Positions 9,232 through 19,218 of a stretch of DNA of 64,000 bases are shown in pieces. Every line of letters starts with the position of its first letter. Within the stretch, counting starts at the first letter, position 1. The stretch comes from Gordonia jinhuaensis (GTDB lineage: Bacteria > Actinomycetota > Actinomycetes > Mycobacteriales > Mycobacteriaceae). Where the stretch lies: contig NZ_BMGC01000001.1 of the NCBI RefSeq assembly GCF_014639795.1, positions 237,998-301,997 of the forward strand, read 5' to 3'. A program made the position numbers and the translations under genes. A model generated the notes under the pieces. It did no database searches and was not told the origin of the DNA. It was given only the letters and a program-made list of their open reading frames with translations.

Positions 9232-9306
9232 CCGACACGTCCAGAACCTGCACGTCCGACTCTGCTTGTCCGAACGTGCAACCTCGTCGAGCCGGGCCCA
9301 GGGCGG

Positions 9307-10251
9307 TCAGGCCCGCGAGATCCGCAGCTGACGCGGGAGCGCGAAGGTGATGGTCTCCTGGGCAGTGGTCACCGTCTCGACGTCGGAGTAACCGCGCTCG
9401 GCGAGCCAGTCGAGGACTCCGCGAACCAGGATCTCGGGGACCGACGCACCCGAGGTCACACCGACGTTCGACACCCCCTCGAGCCACGCGGGATCGACGT
9501 CGGCGGCACGGTCGACCAGATAGGACGCGTTCGCGCCGCTCTGCAGCGCGACCTCCACCAGTCGCTGCGAGTTCGAGGAGTTCTGCGACCCGACCACGAT
9601 CACCAGATCACAGCGCGGTGCCATCGCCTTGACCGCGACCTGCCGGTTCTGCGTGGCGTAACAGATGTCGTCACTCGGCGGATCGGCCATCTGCGGGAAA
9701 CGCTCCCGCAGTTTCGTCACGGTCTCCATCGTCTCGTCCACCGACAGCGTCGTCTGCGACAGCCAGATGACCTTCGACTCGTCACGAACCGTCACATCGG
9801 CGACGGCGTCGGGTCCGTCGACGAGATGCACACGATCAGGCGCCTCCCCGGCCGTGCCCTCCACTTCCTCATGACCCTCGTGGCCGATGAGCAGGATGTC
9901 GTAGTCGTCGCGCGCGAACCGCTTGGCTTCCTGATGCACCTTGGTGACCAGCGGACAGGTCGCGTCGATCGCCGACAGGTTGCGCGCCTCGGCCGATTCG
10001 CGCACCGCCGGTGAGACACCGTGAGCCGAGAACACCACCACAGACCCCTCGGGCACCTCGTCGGTCTCGTCGACAAAGACAGCGCCCTGCTCGCTGAGGG
10101 TGTCGACCACGTGGCGGTTGTGCACGATCTCCTTGCGCACGTAGACCGGTGCGCCGTGTCTGGCGAGTGCCTGCTCGACCGTCTGGACGGCCCGATCGAC
10201 ACCGGCGCAGTATCCGCGCGGCTCGGCAAGGAACACCCGCTTGTCTGTCAT
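9307..10251 (-). CDS. ispH: 4-hydroxy-3-methylbut-2-enyl diphosphate reductase
   Basis: The last enzyme of the MEP pathway, reducing HMBPP to IPP and DMAPP. From the ATG at 10251 it has 314 residues. The three [4Fe-4S] ligands are visible: Cys15 (PRGYCAG), Cys99 (DATCPLV) and Cys197 (DICYATQ), together with the proton-relay segment GHEGHEEV near 123. The frame is open 19 codons further upstream, but that extension is Arg-rich and not conserved-looking. It is divergent from the lipid-droplet-type gene at 10412, the same arrangement as Rv1110 (lytB2)/Rv1109c. Confidence 0.96.
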   Translation of the reverse strand: MTDKRVFLAEPRGYCAGVDRAVQTVEQALARHGAPVYVRKEIVHNRHVVDTLSEQGAVFVDETDEVPEGSVVVFSAHGVSPAVRESAEARNLSAIDATCPLVTKVHQEAKRFARDDYDILLIGHEGHEEVEGTAGEAPDRVHLVDGPDAVADVTVRDESKVIWLSQTTLSVDETMETVTKLRERFPQMADPPSDDICYATQNRQVAVKAMAPRCDLVIVVGSQNSSNSQRLVEVALQSGANASYLVDRAADVDPAWLEGVSNVGVTSGASVPEILVRGVLDWLAERGYSDVETVTTAQETITFALPRQLRISRA

Positions 10252-10411
10252 GGCCACCAGACTACGGCCCCGCCTGCGGTCTCGGTGCTCGCCGTCGGTG
10301 CGCTGCATTCACGACGCCATTCACGTCGCCGTGAGATGCCGCGAGGCGGCGTGCCGGGCGTGTCGGGGTATTGCCTCGTCATCGTGCGCCCGGATGAGGC
10401 AAGGTGGTGGC

Positions 10412-11404
10412 ATGTCCCGACTTGCCCTGTTGAGCCATCCCCCGTTTGCGGCACGAGTCGCCACCGGGGCCGTGGTCACCGCCATCGAGGAGACCCGCCG
10501 CCTGCCCAGTGTCGCCATCGCCTTGCCGATGACCGCGCTCAGTCAGGCGTTCCAGGTGGCGATGCGTGTCCAGCAAGGCATCGCCGAACTCGCGATCAAG
10601 GGCGACGAGACCCTCGACGCCCTGTTCGGCACCCAGGACGACCAGCCCGAATGGGCGCGATTCGACGACATCGATTCCTACGATGCCGAGCCGTTCGATG
10701 AGATCGTGGTTTTCGATGTCCGCTATTCCGAGACTGCGGATTCCGACACTGCGGGCTCGCCGACGTCGGATTCAACGGATTCCGACGAGTCCGACTACGA
10801 CGAGTACGCCGCCGAGGCCGCTGACCTCAAGGCCGGTGCGCAGGGTGAGGTGGCCACCGCACACGAGTACGAGGGCCTCCTCACCGATACCGATACCGAT
10901 ACCGATACCGATACCGATACAGCTGATACCGAAACCGCCGACGCCGAGAGTGCGGACCCGGGTACTGCGGGATCGGCACCGGCGGCCACCGGTCGCTTCG
11001 CGCTATACAGCAGCGCTCCGGTCGGAATCGACCCGAACACCGGTGGGTTCGTCACCGGCGGCGACCGCGCCGATGCCGCCACCGCCGACGACGACATCGA
11101 CGGGGACATCCTCGACAGCGACCCGAGCGATGGGGATCTGCTCGACGAGGAGGCCGCCGGGAAGGCGCAGGCCGCCGAGGCGGAGGTCGGACTCGTCGAG
11201 GACGAGGTGCCGATCATCGTCGCCGAACTCGACTACGACGAGCTGACCCTGGCGCAGTTGCGAGCCAAACTCCGTTCGGTCTCCGCCGACGAGCTGGTCA
11301 CCCTCGCGCAGTACGAGCGTGACCATCGCGCGCGCGCGCCGTTTCTCACCATGCTCGACAATCGGGTCATGTCGGCGCAGGCCAAGCGCGACGCCCAGCG
11401 GTGA
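10412..11404 (+). CDS. acidic protein, lipid-droplet-associated family (Rv1109c-like)
   Basis: 330 residues from the ATG at 10412. The N-terminal 70 residues form an amphipathic, Ala-rich segment ([31 protein letters not shown]) suited to lying on a membrane or lipid surface. The middle is very acidic and low-complexity, with a Thr-Asp run encoded by a hexanucleotide repeat. The C-terminal 50 residues ([18 protein letters not shown] then [20 protein letters not shown]) are an ordered helical module. Position between ispH and xseA matches Rv1109c, which I recall as annotated lipid-droplet-associated. The stop overlaps the xseA GTG (GTGA). Confidence 0.7.
   Translation: MSRLALLSHPPFAARVATGAVVTAIEETRRLPSVAIALPMTALSQAFQVAMRVQQGIAELAIKGDETLDALFGTQDDQPEWARFDDIDSYDAEPFDEIVVFDVRYSETADSDTAGSPTSDSTDSDESDYDEYAAEAADLKAGAQGEVATAHEYEGLLTDTDTDTDTDTDTADTETADAESADPGTAGSAPAATGRFALYSSAPVGIDPNTGGFVTGGDRADAATADDDIDGDILDSDPSDGDLLDEEAAGKAQAAEAEVGLVEDEVPIIVAELDYDELTLAQLRAKLRSVSADELVTLAQYERDHRARAPFLTMLDNRVMSAQAKRDAQR
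10883..10920. repeat. (ACCGAT) hexanucleotide microsatellite, 6.3 copies
   Basis: Perfect ACCGAT units run in frame through the acidic middle of the protein and encode (Thr-Asp)n. Slippage would lengthen or shorten the linker by two residues per unit without a frameshift. Confidence 0.95.
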
Positions 11405-12648
11405 GCGGACCGAGTTCGCCGGACAACCCGTGGCCGGTACGCACCGTCAACACAAAGATCGGCGACTGGATCCACAAGCTGGGTCAGGTGTGGGTCGAGG
11501 GTCAGATCACCCAGCTCAACCGGCGTCCCGGCACCAAGACCGCGTTCATCGTGCTGCGCGATCCCTCGGTCGACATGTCGATCACGCTCACTTGCAAACC
11601 GCAGGTACTCGACCGTGCCGACATCCCCCTCACCGAGGGCAGCAGGGTCGTGGTCTCCGGGCGCCCCACCTTCTACGCGGGCCGCGGGACGCTCTCACTG
11701 GCCATCACCGACATCCGGCCGGTCGGGATCGGCGAGCTGCTCGCCCGACTGGAACGACTGCGTAAACTGCTTGCGGCCGAGGGCCTGTTCGATCCGGCAC
11801 TCAAACGGCGGTTGCCGTTCCTGCCCACACGGATCGGACTGATCACCGGTCGCGCCAGTGCGGCCGAACGCGATGTGGTGTCGGTGTCGCGGGACCGCTG
11901 GCCGGCCGTTCGCTTCGACGTGCGCAACACCCCGGTGCAGGGTCCTACCGCCGTGCCCGCGATCCTGCGGGAACTGGAATCCCTCGATGCCGACGAGTCC
12001 GTCGACGTGATCATCATCGCCCGCGGCGGCGGCAGCACCGAGGACTTGTTGCCGTTCTCCGACGAGACACTGTGCCGTGCGGTTGCGGCGTGCACCACAC
12101 CGGTGGTCAGCGCCATCGGCCACGAACCCGACATACCCCTGCTCGACTACGTCGCCGACCGGCGCGCGGCCACACCCACCGATGCCGCCAAGATCGTGGT
12201 CCCCGACGTACTGGCCGAGCAAGCCCTGATCGCCGAGCTGCGTCACCGCTCCGCGCAGGCGCTGCGCAATTGGGTGCGCCGCGAACGTCACGGTCTGGAT
12301 TCTCTGCGCACCCGACCGGTACTGGCCGACCCGCTCCGGATGGTCGAGATGCGCGCCGAGGAAATCGAGCGCCATCGGCACGCTCTGCGCCGCGACGTCA
12401 CCCGCCTGGTCGACCACGAACACCGCCATCTCGAACACCTCTCAGCGCGGTTGTCGACACTGGGTCCGGCCCAGACACTCGCGCGCGGGTACGCCGTGGT
12501 GCAGCGGGTCTCCGGGGCGATGGCGGCCGTGCAGGCCGACCCGGAGGTGGTCACCTCCGTGGCGGACATGCCGATAGGGTCGCAGCTGCGTATCCGCGTC
12601 GCCGACGGCGCGACGCACGCTGCAGTGATGGGAGTCGAGAAGAAGTGA
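11401..12648 (+). CDS. xseA: exodeoxyribonuclease VII large subunit
   Basis: The nuclease subunit of ExoVII, which degrades single-stranded DNA to oligonucleotides. It has 415 residues starting at a GTG that overlaps the preceding stop. The N-terminal OB-fold (about 20-110, [25 protein letters not shown]) is followed by the catalytic domain with [15 protein letters not shown], the [14 protein letters not shown] motif near 205 and [20 protein letters not shown] near 238. A long helical region and the C-terminal ARGYAVV segment complete the family pattern. It overlaps xseB by four bases, so the two subunits are coupled. Confidence 0.96.
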   Translation: MSGPSSPDNPWPVRTVNTKIGDWIHKLGQVWVEGQITQLNRRPGTKTAFIVLRDPSVDMSITLTCKPQVLDRADIPLTEGSRVVVSGRPTFYAGRGTLSLAITDIRPVGIGELLARLERLRKLLAAEGLFDPALKRRLPFLPTRIGLITGRASAAERDVVSVSRDRWPAVRFDVRNTPVQGPTAVPAILRELESLDADESVDVIIIARGGGSTEDLLPFSDETLCRAVAACTTPVVSAIGHEPDIPLLDYVADRRAATPTDAAKIVVPDVLAEQALIAELRHRSAQALRNWVRRERHGLDSLRTRPVLADPLRMVEMRAEEIERHRHALRRDVTRLVDHEHRHLEHLSARLSTLGPAQTLARGYAVVQRVSGAMAAVQADPEVVTSVADMPIGSQLRIRVADGATHAAVMGVEKK

Positions 12649-12968
12649 GCACCGCCAGGCCCACCGGGGCCGCGTCGTCGGACGAACCGACCCCGGTCGA
12701 ACAGCTCGGTTACGAACAGGCCCGCGACGAACTCGTGACGGTGGTGCGCACGCTGGAACTCGGCGGCCTCGATCTCGATGAGTCGTTGACGCTGTGGGAA
12801 CGCGGTGAGGCGTTGGCCAACCGCTGCGAGGAGCACCTCGCGGGCGCGTCAGCCCGAATCGAACGCGCACTCGGAACCGACGATGATCCCGAGGAGGATT
12901 CCGAGGACGATCTCGCCGAGGAGATCGACGACGACATCGACGGATTCGACGACCCCGACGAGGAGTAG
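12645..12968 (+). CDS. xseB: exodeoxyribonuclease VII small subunit
   Basis: The helical subunit that binds along XseA. 107 residues from the GTG at 12645 (GTGA overlap with xseA). The conserved core is [18 protein letters not shown] and [16 protein letters not shown] (residues about 20-60). After it comes a long acidic tail ([18 protein letters not shown] and onward), longer than the roughly 80-residue norm of the family. It converges on the DUF4245 gene. The 3' region carries a 16-bp direct duplication (12976-13008). Confidence 0.93.
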   Translation: MSTARPTGAASSDEPTPVEQLGYEQARDELVTVVRTLELGGLDLDESLTLWERGEALANRCEEHLAGASARIERALGTDDDPEEDSEDDLAEEIDDDIDGFDDPDEE

Positions 12969-12975
12969 CCGGAAC

Positions 12976-13008
12976 CCGTGGCGGTCAGGCGCCGTGGCGG
13001 TCAGGCGC
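12976..13008. repeat. 16-bp-period duplication between xseB and the DUF4245 gene
   Basis: CCGTGGCGGTCAGGCGC occurs at 12976-12992 and again from 12992 to 13008, sharing one base. The second copy includes the stop codon of the minus-strand DUF4245 gene. Confidence 0.7.
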
Positions 13009-13567
13009 GGGCGGGAAGCGGCTTCGCGGCCAGCACCGCCTGCGCCAGGGTGCGGAAGTCGGATTCGGATGCCTTGCCGTACAAGCCGATCCGCACGTCG
13101 CCGAGGTTGCTGATCCAGATCGACTTGTTGTCGTCGGCCGAGTAGCGAACCCACTGGGTGCCGCCCGCCTGCGTCACCCCGTCGCCGATCACTCCGGTAC
13201 CGCCGAGATAGGTGACCAGCGACTCCTCCGATGCGGAGGTCTGGCTCAGCTGGATGTAGATGCCGTCGGCGGTCAGGTAGCCGGAGTTGCTCACCCGCCC
13301 GTCGTCCATGGCATCGCTGCTGCCAGAGTTCGGCTTCCAACCCGCCGGGGTGGCCGGCAGGCGAATCGGGAAGCTCATCGAGGTCGCATCCGCATGCAGC
13401 GCCGCCGACACGTCATATGCAGGGGTTTTGTCATCCTTGGCGGTTCCCGAGAGCCCCACCGAACAGTTCCCCGACACCACCGCGATGATCGCGCAGATGA
13501 TGATCAGCGGCACCAGCGACCAGACCATGTCGCGACTGTCGGTGAGAAGACGGGGTTTTGCTGCCAC
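13001..13567 (-). CDS. DUF4245 membrane-anchored protein (Rv1100-like)
   Basis: 188 residues from a GTG at 13567. A single N-terminal transmembrane helix (about residues 16-33, [16 protein letters not shown]) is followed by an extracytoplasmic domain of about 150 residues rich in Gly, Ser and Asp with alternating strands. Neighbouring glpX divergently is the order seen in M. tuberculosis (Rv1100/Rv1099c), which supports the family assignment. Its function is not known. Confidence 0.8.
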   Translation of the reverse strand: MAAKPRLLTDSRDMVWSLVPLIIICAIIAVVSGNCSVGLSGTAKDDKTPAYDVSAALHADATSMSFPIRLPATPAGWKPNSGSSDAMDDGRVSNSGYLTADGIYIQLSQTSASEESLVTYLGGTGVIGDGVTQAGGTQWVRYSADDNKSIWISNLGDVRIGLYGKASESDFRTLAQAVLAAKPLPARA

Positions 13568-13686
13568 GCCGTCGAGTATGTCACCTGCAATTGTGTGTCC
13601 GGCCGGTCGGCGGTCGTCGCGGCCGACATGACAGGATTGGACGCACTCAGTTCGTAGCCGAACCACGTCCTCAGGAGGCGCCTGTC

Positions 13687-14691
13687 ATGTCCGAGCCCAC
13701 CCGTTCCTCGCAGGCCCCTGACCGGAACCTGGCCATGGAGCTCGTCCGCGTCACCGAAGCCGCCGCTCTGGCCGCCGGCCGCTGGGTGGGCCGCGGCAAC
13801 AAGATCGGCGGTGACGGCGCCGCTGTCGACGCGATGCGCGAGCTGTTGTCGACCGTCTCGATGCAGGGCGTGGTGGTGATCGGCGAGGGCGAGAAGGACG
13901 AGGCCCCGATGCTCTACAACGGTGAACACGTCGGCAACGGCGAGGGCCCCGAGGTCGACGTGGCCGTCGACCCGATCGACGGCACCACGCTGATGGCCGA
14001 GGGACGCCCCAACTCGATCGCGGTGATCGCGGTGTCCGAACGCGGCACGATGTTCGACCCCTCGGCCGTGTTCTACATGGAGAAGATCGCCGTCGGACCG
14101 GAGGCGAAGGGATCGATTGACATCAACCAGTCGGTCCAGTGGAACATCGAGTCGGTCGCCAAGGCCAAGGGCATCGACGTCGCCGACATGACCGTGGTGG
14201 TGCTCGATCGTCCGCGGCACGCCGATCTCATCTCCCAGATCCGCGCCGCCGGCGCCAAGATCCGCCTCATCTCCGACGGTGACGTCGCCGGTGCAATCGC
14301 CGCCGCCGGCGAGTACAGCTCGGTCGACATGCTGATGGGTATCGGTGGCACGCCCGAGGGCATCATCACCGCTGTCGCGATGAAGTGCATTGGCGGCGAG
14401 ATCCAGGGCAAGCTGTGGCCGAAGGACGAGGCCGAGCGTCAGAAGGCGCTCGACGCCGGCCACGACCTCGACCGGGTGCTGGGCACCGACGATCTGGTGA
14501 GCGGGGAGAACATGTTCTTCGCCGCGACCGGCGTCACCAACGGCGACATGCTGCGCGGGGTCACCTACCGCCCCACCGGCGCCACCACCCGCTCGCTGGT
14601 GATGCGCTCGAAGTCGGGCACCATCCGCACCATCGAGAGCGTCCATCAGCTGGCCAAGCTGCGCGAGTTCGCCTCGGTTGACCTGGGCTGA
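13687..14691 (+). CDS. glpX: class II fructose-1,6-bisphosphatase
   Basis: Hydrolyses fructose-1,6-bisphosphate to fructose-6-phosphate, the irreversible step of gluconeogenesis. 334 residues from the ATG at 13687, preceded by a good AGGAGG. Signatures include [11 protein letters not shown] near 70, the metal-binding DPIDGT near 97 and the GIGGTPEG loop near 220. It shares a 119-bp divergent control region with the DUF4245 gene and lies upstream of fumC, as in mycobacteria. Confidence 0.96.
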   Translation: MSEPTRSSQAPDRNLAMELVRVTEAAALAAGRWVGRGNKIGGDGAAVDAMRELLSTVSMQGVVVIGEGEKDEAPMLYNGEHVGNGEGPEVDVAVDPIDGTTLMAEGRPNSIAVIAVSERGTMFDPSAVFYMEKIAVGPEAKGSIDINQSVQWNIESVAKAKGIDVADMTVVVLDRPRHADLISQIRAAGAKIRLISDGDVAGAIAAAGEYSSVDMLMGIGGTPEGIITAVAMKCIGGEIQGKLWPKDEAERQKALDAGHDLDRVLGTDDLVSGENMFFAATGVTNGDMLRGVTYRPTGATTRSLVMRSKSGTIRTIESVHQLAKLREFASVDLG

Positions 14692-14984
14692 GCGACCGAC
14701 TGGGCTGGGCGACCGACTGGGCCCGATCGGCATACGGTCACATCTCGAGCCGCCTCGTGTCCTCGTGGACCGGGGCGGCTCGTTCATAGCCGGGCCTGCC
14801 CGGGCCGGACACGTCTGCTCGATGTCGTCGAGCGTCCAGCCGATCTCCCTGCTCGACCACACCCGCATCCGGCCCGGCGTCTCCTACGTCACACCGGGGC
14901 ACGGGCCTGGTTTTTCCCTCTACCTGGGCAGGTAAATTTGCACGAGGTTGCCCTAACTCACAGTCGAGACGAAGGATCCACAGA
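14692..14984. other. intergenic region between glpX and fumC
   Basis: 293 bp with no convincing gene. It begins with a duplicated GCGACCGACTGGGC segment just after the glpX stop. An 8-bp inverted repeat (GAGCCGCC at 14747-14754, complement at 14774-14781, 19-nt loop) could be a weak terminator. The fumC promoter should lie in the last 100 bp, where GGTAAATTTG interrupts the high GC. Confidence 0.5.
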
Positions 14985-16385
14985 ATGACCGAGCAGCAGT
15001 TCCGGATCGAACACGACACCATGGGCGAGGTGAAGGTTCCCGTCGACGCGCTGTGGCGGGCCCAGACCCAGCGCGCCGTCGAGAACTTCCCGATCTCCGG
15101 CCGCGGACTCGAGCGCACCCAGATCCGCGCCATGGGCCTGCTGAAGGCCGCCTGCGCCCAGGTCAACAAGGATCTCGGACTGCTCGATGCCGCCAAGGCC
15201 GACGCCATCATCGCCGCGGCCAAGGAGATCGCCGACGGCAAACACGACGACCAGTTCCCCATCGACGTGTTCCAGACCGGCTCGGGCACCAGCTCGAACA
15301 TGAACGCCAACGAGGTCATCGCCTCCATCGCCAAGGCCAACGGCGTCGAAGTCCACCCCAACGACGACGTCAACATGTCGCAGTCGTCGAACGACACCTT
15401 CCCCACCGCCACGCATGTCGCGGCGACCGAAGCCGCGGTCACCGACCTCATCCCAGCGCTCGAACATCTGCAGAAAGCGTTGTCGGAGAAAGCAACCCAG
15501 TGGCGTGAGGTGGTCAAGTCCGGCCGCACCCACCTGATGGACGCCGTTCCGGTGACCCTCGGTCAGGAGTTCTCCGGCTACGCACGGCAGGTCGAGGCTG
15601 GCGTCGAGCGCGTCACGGCCGCGCTGCCGCGGGTCGGCGAGGTGCCGATCGGCGGTACGGCGGTGGGCACCGGCCTCAACGCCCCCGACCATTTCGGCAC
15701 GAAGGTGGTCGCCGAGCTGGTCAAGCTCACCGACGTTTCCGAGATCACGCTGGCCGCCAACAACTTCGAGGCCCAGGCCGCACGTGACGGACTGGTCGAG
15801 CTGTCGGGCGCACTCAAGACCATCGCGGTGTCGCTCACCAAGATCGCCAACGATGTGCGGTGGATGGGTTCGGGTCCGCTGACCGGACTGGGCGAGCTCC
15901 GCCTCCCCGATCTGCAGCCGGGCTCCTCGATCATGCCGGGTAAGGTCAATCCCGTTCTGCCCGAGGCAGTCACACAGGTCGCCGCACAGGTGATCGGCAA
16001 CGACGCGGCAGTCACCTGGGGTGGCGGCAACGGCGCCTTCGAGCTGAACGTCTACATCCCGATGATGGCGCGCAACGTACTCGAATCGCTCAAGCTGCTG
16101 ACCAATGTGTCGCGACTGTTCGCCGATCGCTGCATCGCCGGACTCGAAGCCAACGAGGAGCGACTCAAGACGCTTGCCGAGAGTTCGCCGTCCATCGTCA
16201 CCCCTCTCAACAGCGCGATCGGCTACGAAGAGGCCGCCGCGGTGGCCAAGCAGGCCCTCAAGGAGGGCAAGACGATCCGTCAGACGGTCATCGATCGAGG
16301 GCTGATCGGCGACAAGCTGACCATCGAGGAACTCGACAAACGCCTCGACGTTCTCAAGATGGCCAATCTGGACCACAAGCGCTGA
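14985..16385 (+). CDS. fumC: class II fumarate hydratase
   Basis: Interconverts fumarate and L-malate in the TCA cycle without an Fe-S cluster. It is 466 residues, the normal tetrameric class II length. Substrate-contact regions are [12 protein letters not shown] near 100, the SGRTHLMDA helix near 185 and the superfamily signature [11 protein letters not shown] near 318, which carries the catalytic Ser loop. It is followed by a strong hairpin terminator. Confidence 0.96.
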   Translation: MTEQQFRIEHDTMGEVKVPVDALWRAQTQRAVENFPISGRGLERTQIRAMGLLKAACAQVNKDLGLLDAAKADAIIAAAKEIADGKHDDQFPIDVFQTGSGTSSNMNANEVIASIAKANGVEVHPNDDVNMSQSSNDTFPTATHVAATEAAVTDLIPALEHLQKALSEKATQWREVVKSGRTHLMDAVPVTLGQEFSGYARQVEAGVERVTAALPRVGEVPIGGTAVGTGLNAPDHFGTKVVAELVKLTDVSEITLAANNFEAQAARDGLVELSGALKTIAVSLTKIANDVRWMGSGPLTGLGELRLPDLQPGSSIMPGKVNPVLPEAVTQVAAQVIGNDAAVTWGGGNGAFELNVYIPMMARNVLESLKLLTNVSRLFADRCIAGLEANEERLKTLAESSPSIVTPLNSAIGYEEAAAVAKQALKEGKTIRQTVIDRGLIGDKLTIEELDKRLDVLKMANLDHKR

Positions 16386-16412
16386 GATCCTGACCGGCGC
16401 AAGCCTTCACGC

Positions 16413-16454
16413 GAGACGGGCGGGTGGCACCTCAACGGTGCACCCGCCCGTCTC
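16413..16454 (+). terminator. hairpin terminator after fumC
   Basis: A 13-bp perfect stem (16413-16425 with 16442-16454, GAGACGGGCGGGT and its complement), with a second 5-bp stem GCACC/GGTGC inside the loop. There is no U-run, as is common in high-GC actinobacteria. Confidence 0.75.
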
Positions 16455-16526
16455 GTGTCCACGCATGTGGTGTCTGGCCGGCGAATCCACCCGCCAGAGT
16501 GAGCGCGTGGGGCACAATCGGCAGAC

Positions 16527-17210
16527 ATGAGCGAACTGCGCGACTTCCCCACGGATTTCTCCACCGCACTGGTCCTCGTCGCACACCCCGACGATCCCGA
16601 ATACGGTCCCGCGATCGCTGTCGCCCGCTGGACCAGCGAAGGCAGAAGGGTTGCCTACGCGCTCGCGACCTCGGGTGAGGCAGGGATCGAGGGTATGAGC
16701 CCGCAGGAGGCCGGACCGTTGCGCGAAGACGAGCAACGGGCGTCAGCGGCTGTGGTCGGGGTGGTCGAGGTCGAGTTCTGGGGCTTCACCGACAGCAACA
16801 TCCACAACTCGCCACACCTGCGCGAACGCATCACCGAGACCATCACACGGATCGGACCTGAGCTGGTGGTGACCACCTATGGCGGGGCGCAGTGGGCACC
16901 CGACAAACCGAATCAGCGCGACCACATGGAGTTCGCCGCGGCGGTGACCGACGCCTACGACGCGATGACCTCACCACCGCGCTACCTGTTCTGCAACGGC
17001 CCCGAGGCGACCCACACGCTCGACGTCACCGACCACTACAGCACCGCAGTCGCCTCGCTCGCCGAGCACAAGGTGTATCTGTCGGTCCTTGATCCCGACA
17101 CCTCGGTCGCCGATCAGGCCAGGGCACAGGTCGATTCGATCGCCCCGGTGGGCGACGACGGCCGCAGGCGAGTGGGATTCCAGTTGTTGCGCAACGCTGC
17201 GGCGGATTGA
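16527..17210 (+). CDS. PIG-L family deacetylase (LmbE-like)
   Basis: A 227-residue zinc-dependent N-deacetylase of the family that includes MshB and Mca. The metal motif is AHPDD (His20, Asp22, Asp23), and the distal His motif is QRDHMEF near 131. It is shorter than MshB and Mca and lacks their C-terminal region, so a role in mycothiol synthesis is not implied. The substrate could be a small N-acetylated sugar or an acylated amine. It stands alone between the fumC terminator and a convergent terminator shared with the polyamine permease. Confidence 0.85.
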   Translation: MSELRDFPTDFSTALVLVAHPDDPEYGPAIAVARWTSEGRRVAYALATSGEAGIEGMSPQEAGPLREDEQRASAAVVGVVEVEFWGFTDSNIHNSPHLRERITETITRIGPELVVTTYGGAQWAPDKPNQRDHMEFAAAVTDAYDAMTSPPRYLFCNGPEATHTLDVTDHYSTAVASLAEHKVYLSVLDPDTSVADQARAQVDSIAPVGDDGRRRVGFQLLRNAAAD

Positions 17211-17229
17211 CCACCCGACCATACGACGA

Positions 17230-17267
17230 TGCCGGTGGATACCACCCCACATGGGTATCCACCGGCA
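17230..17267. terminator. bidirectional hairpin terminator
   Basis: A 14-bp perfect stem, TGCCGGTGGATACC (17230-17243) with its complement (17254-17267) and a 10-nt loop, lies between the converging PIG-L and polyamine permease genes. Confidence 0.75.
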
Positions 17268-17364
17268 CCATCCTCGTCATCAGACCCTCCCCCAAGGGCC
17301 GATGAGGTCACTGCGCGGGCCGAGCGGCCCGAGTCCGAGGGTTCCGCGCGAACGCGCGTACCGA

Positions 17365-19218
17365 CTACGTACCCATCATCTTGGCTATGGACGTGCTGTC
17401 CTCACCGGTCTTTCGCAGAATCAGCCCTGTGACCCCGAGCACCACCAGCGTCAGCAGCAGCATCAGTGTCGACATGGCCGCAATCTCGGGCTTCAACGCA
17501 ATGCGCACCGTCGAGAAGATGTACACCGGCCACGGCGTGTAACCGGGCTGCTGGACGAAACTCGAAATGACCACGTCGTCGAGGCTGAAGGTGAAGGCCA
17601 GCAGCATGCCGGCGATGATGCCGGGCATGGCGGTCGGCAGGATCACGTGACGCAGCCGCGCCAGCGGTTTCGCGTAGAGGTCGGCCGCGGCTTCCTCGAG
17701 GGCCGGATCGAGTGCACTGACCCGCGCCCGGACGATGAACGTGACCACCACCATCGACACCGCCGCGTGCGAGATCACCAGTCGCACGAGGCCGTTGTTG
17801 AACGGCACCAGATTCCAGTCCACACCGAGGGTGACGTACCAGGGCAGGAATGCGATCGCGTTGGCGATATCGGGAGTCACCAGGGTGATCGTCAGCAGCG
17901 CGGTCAGACCGATCCCCCACCAGCGCCGCTTCTTGCTGGCGCCCAGCGCAATGCCGGCCAGTGAGCCGAGCACGGTCGAGACCAGCGCCGAGAGCACCGC
18001 CACCTCCAGCGAGGTCTTCACCGACGACATGATCGTGTCGTTGCTCAATGCGCTGGAATACGAACCGAATCCGAAGCCCTGGAAGGAGGCGAGGACGCGT
18101 CCGGTGTTGAACGAGTAGACGATCATCACGATGATCGGCAGGAACAGGAACAGGTAGACCACCACCGACCACGCCTTGAGACCCAGGGTGTACCAGTCGA
18201 CGTCGGTGCGGGCGCGCTTCATCTGCATACGCGGCAGGGCGTCGGAATGCACGCCCGCCGTCTTCTGGATCGGCACGTTGAACACCGCACGGTCGAGCCA
18301 GGTGACGATCAGCTTGATCACCACCGCCACGATCGCGACGATGAGCAGCACCACGAGCATCAGCGCCACGGTCATCGCCGAACCCAGCGCCCAGTTCTGA
18401 GCGGTCTGGAACTGGCTGGCGATCATCTGTCCGGCCATGGTCCCCTTGGCGCCGCCGAGCACCTCGGGTGTCACGTAGTCGCCCATCAGCGGGATGAACA
18501 CCAGCAGACAGCCCGAGGCGATACCCGGGGCGGCCAGCGGCAGCGTGATGCGGAAGAACGTGGTCACCCGGTTGGCGCCGAGATCGCGGCTGGCCTCACG
18601 CAGCGGACGACCCGCGCGATCCATCGCCACGAACAACGGCAGGATCATCAGTGGCAGGTAGTTGTAGACCACGCCGATCTGCACCGCGGTACGCGTGTAC
18701 AGGATCTCCAGCTCACCCCCACCGGCCGACTGGATCAGCTTCGACAGCCATCCGGTGGGCGACAGGGTGATCTGCCAGCCGATGGTACGGACCAGGAAGT
18801 TGGTCCAGAACGGGATCATCAGCAGGGCGATGTAGAGCCCGCGCCGCGACGGCTTGGACTTGACCGCGAGCCAGTAGGCGAACGGGATACTGACCACCAG
18901 CGCCAGGATCACACCGGTCACCGCGATGGTCAGGGTGTTGACGAAGGTCGAACGGTACTGGGAGCCGAATGCCTCGGAGTAGCGCCCCAGGCTCAGATGA
19001 TCGGTTGCGTAGGTGGTGAATTGGTCGGGTTTGTAGCCGAAGCTGTACCAGATCACCAGCGCCATCGGGATGGCGAAGAAGAACACGATGTAGGCCCAGG
19101 CCGGGAAGGTCAGCCCGCCGACACCGAACAGCCGCTGGCGAAGCGGCGCCTTCGGGGTCGGGACGTGTTCGGGCTCTTCTGGCTTGGAGTGTTTCGGGGC
19201 GGGAAGTGTTGTCGTCAT
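17365..19218 (-). CDS. fused polyamine ABC transporter permease (PotB-PotC)
   Basis: A 617-residue membrane protein joining two ABC permeases that are normally separate. Residues about 40-315 match PotB (six helices, first at FPAWAYIVFFFAIPMALVIW; EAA loop LREASRDLGANRVTTFFRI near 222). After a linker (about 320-345), residues about 350-610 match PotC (FLFLPIIVMIVYSFN; EAA loop LEEAAADLYAKPLARLRHV near 520). One chain therefore supplies both halves of the pore. ATGA overlaps at both gene junctions tie it to the binding protein and ATPase. It is the last gene of the four-gene operon starting at 23163. Confidence 0.92.
   Translation of the reverse strand: MTTTLPAPKHSKPEEPEHVPTPKAPLRQRLFGVGGLTFPAWAYIVFFFAIPMALVIWYSFGYKPDQFTTYATDHLSLGRYSEAFGSQYRSTFVNTLTIAVTGVILALVVSIPFAYWLAVKSKPSRRGLYIALLMIPFWTNFLVRTIGWQITLSPTGWLSKLIQSAGGGELEILYTRTAVQIGVVYNYLPLMILPLFVAMDRAGRPLREASRDLGANRVTTFFRITLPLAAPGIASGCLLVFIPLMGDYVTPEVLGGAKGTMAGQMIASQFQTAQNWALGSAMTVALMLVVLLIVAIVAVVIKLIVTWLDRAVFNVPIQKTAGVHSDALPRMQMKRARTDVDWYTLGLKAWSVVVYLFLFLPIIVMIVYSFNTGRVLASFQGFGFGSYSSALSNDTIMSSVKTSLEVAVLSALVSTVLGSLAGIALGASKKRRWWGIGLTALLTITLVTPDIANAIAFLPWYVTLGVDWNLVPFNNGLVRLVISHAAVSMVVVTFIVRARVSALDPALEEAAADLYAKPLARLRHVILPTAMPGIIAGMLLAFTFSLDDVVISSFVQQPGYTPWPVYIFSTVRIALKPEIAAMSTLMLLLTLVVLGVTGLILRKTGEDSTSIAKMMGT

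Noticed and set aside
13504..14868. 454-codon antisense ORF opposite glpX
   Set aside because: Shadow of glpX with low-complexity composition; glpX has a strong ribosome site and full family motifs.
14678..14935. 85-codon ORF after glpX
   Set aside because: It overlaps the glpX end, has no ribosome site and no recognisable pattern.
14958..16376. 472-codon antisense ORF opposite fumC
   Set aside because: It mirrors the codon structure of fumC, a common GC-rich shadow, and its Gly/Asp/His-rich composition matches no protein family.
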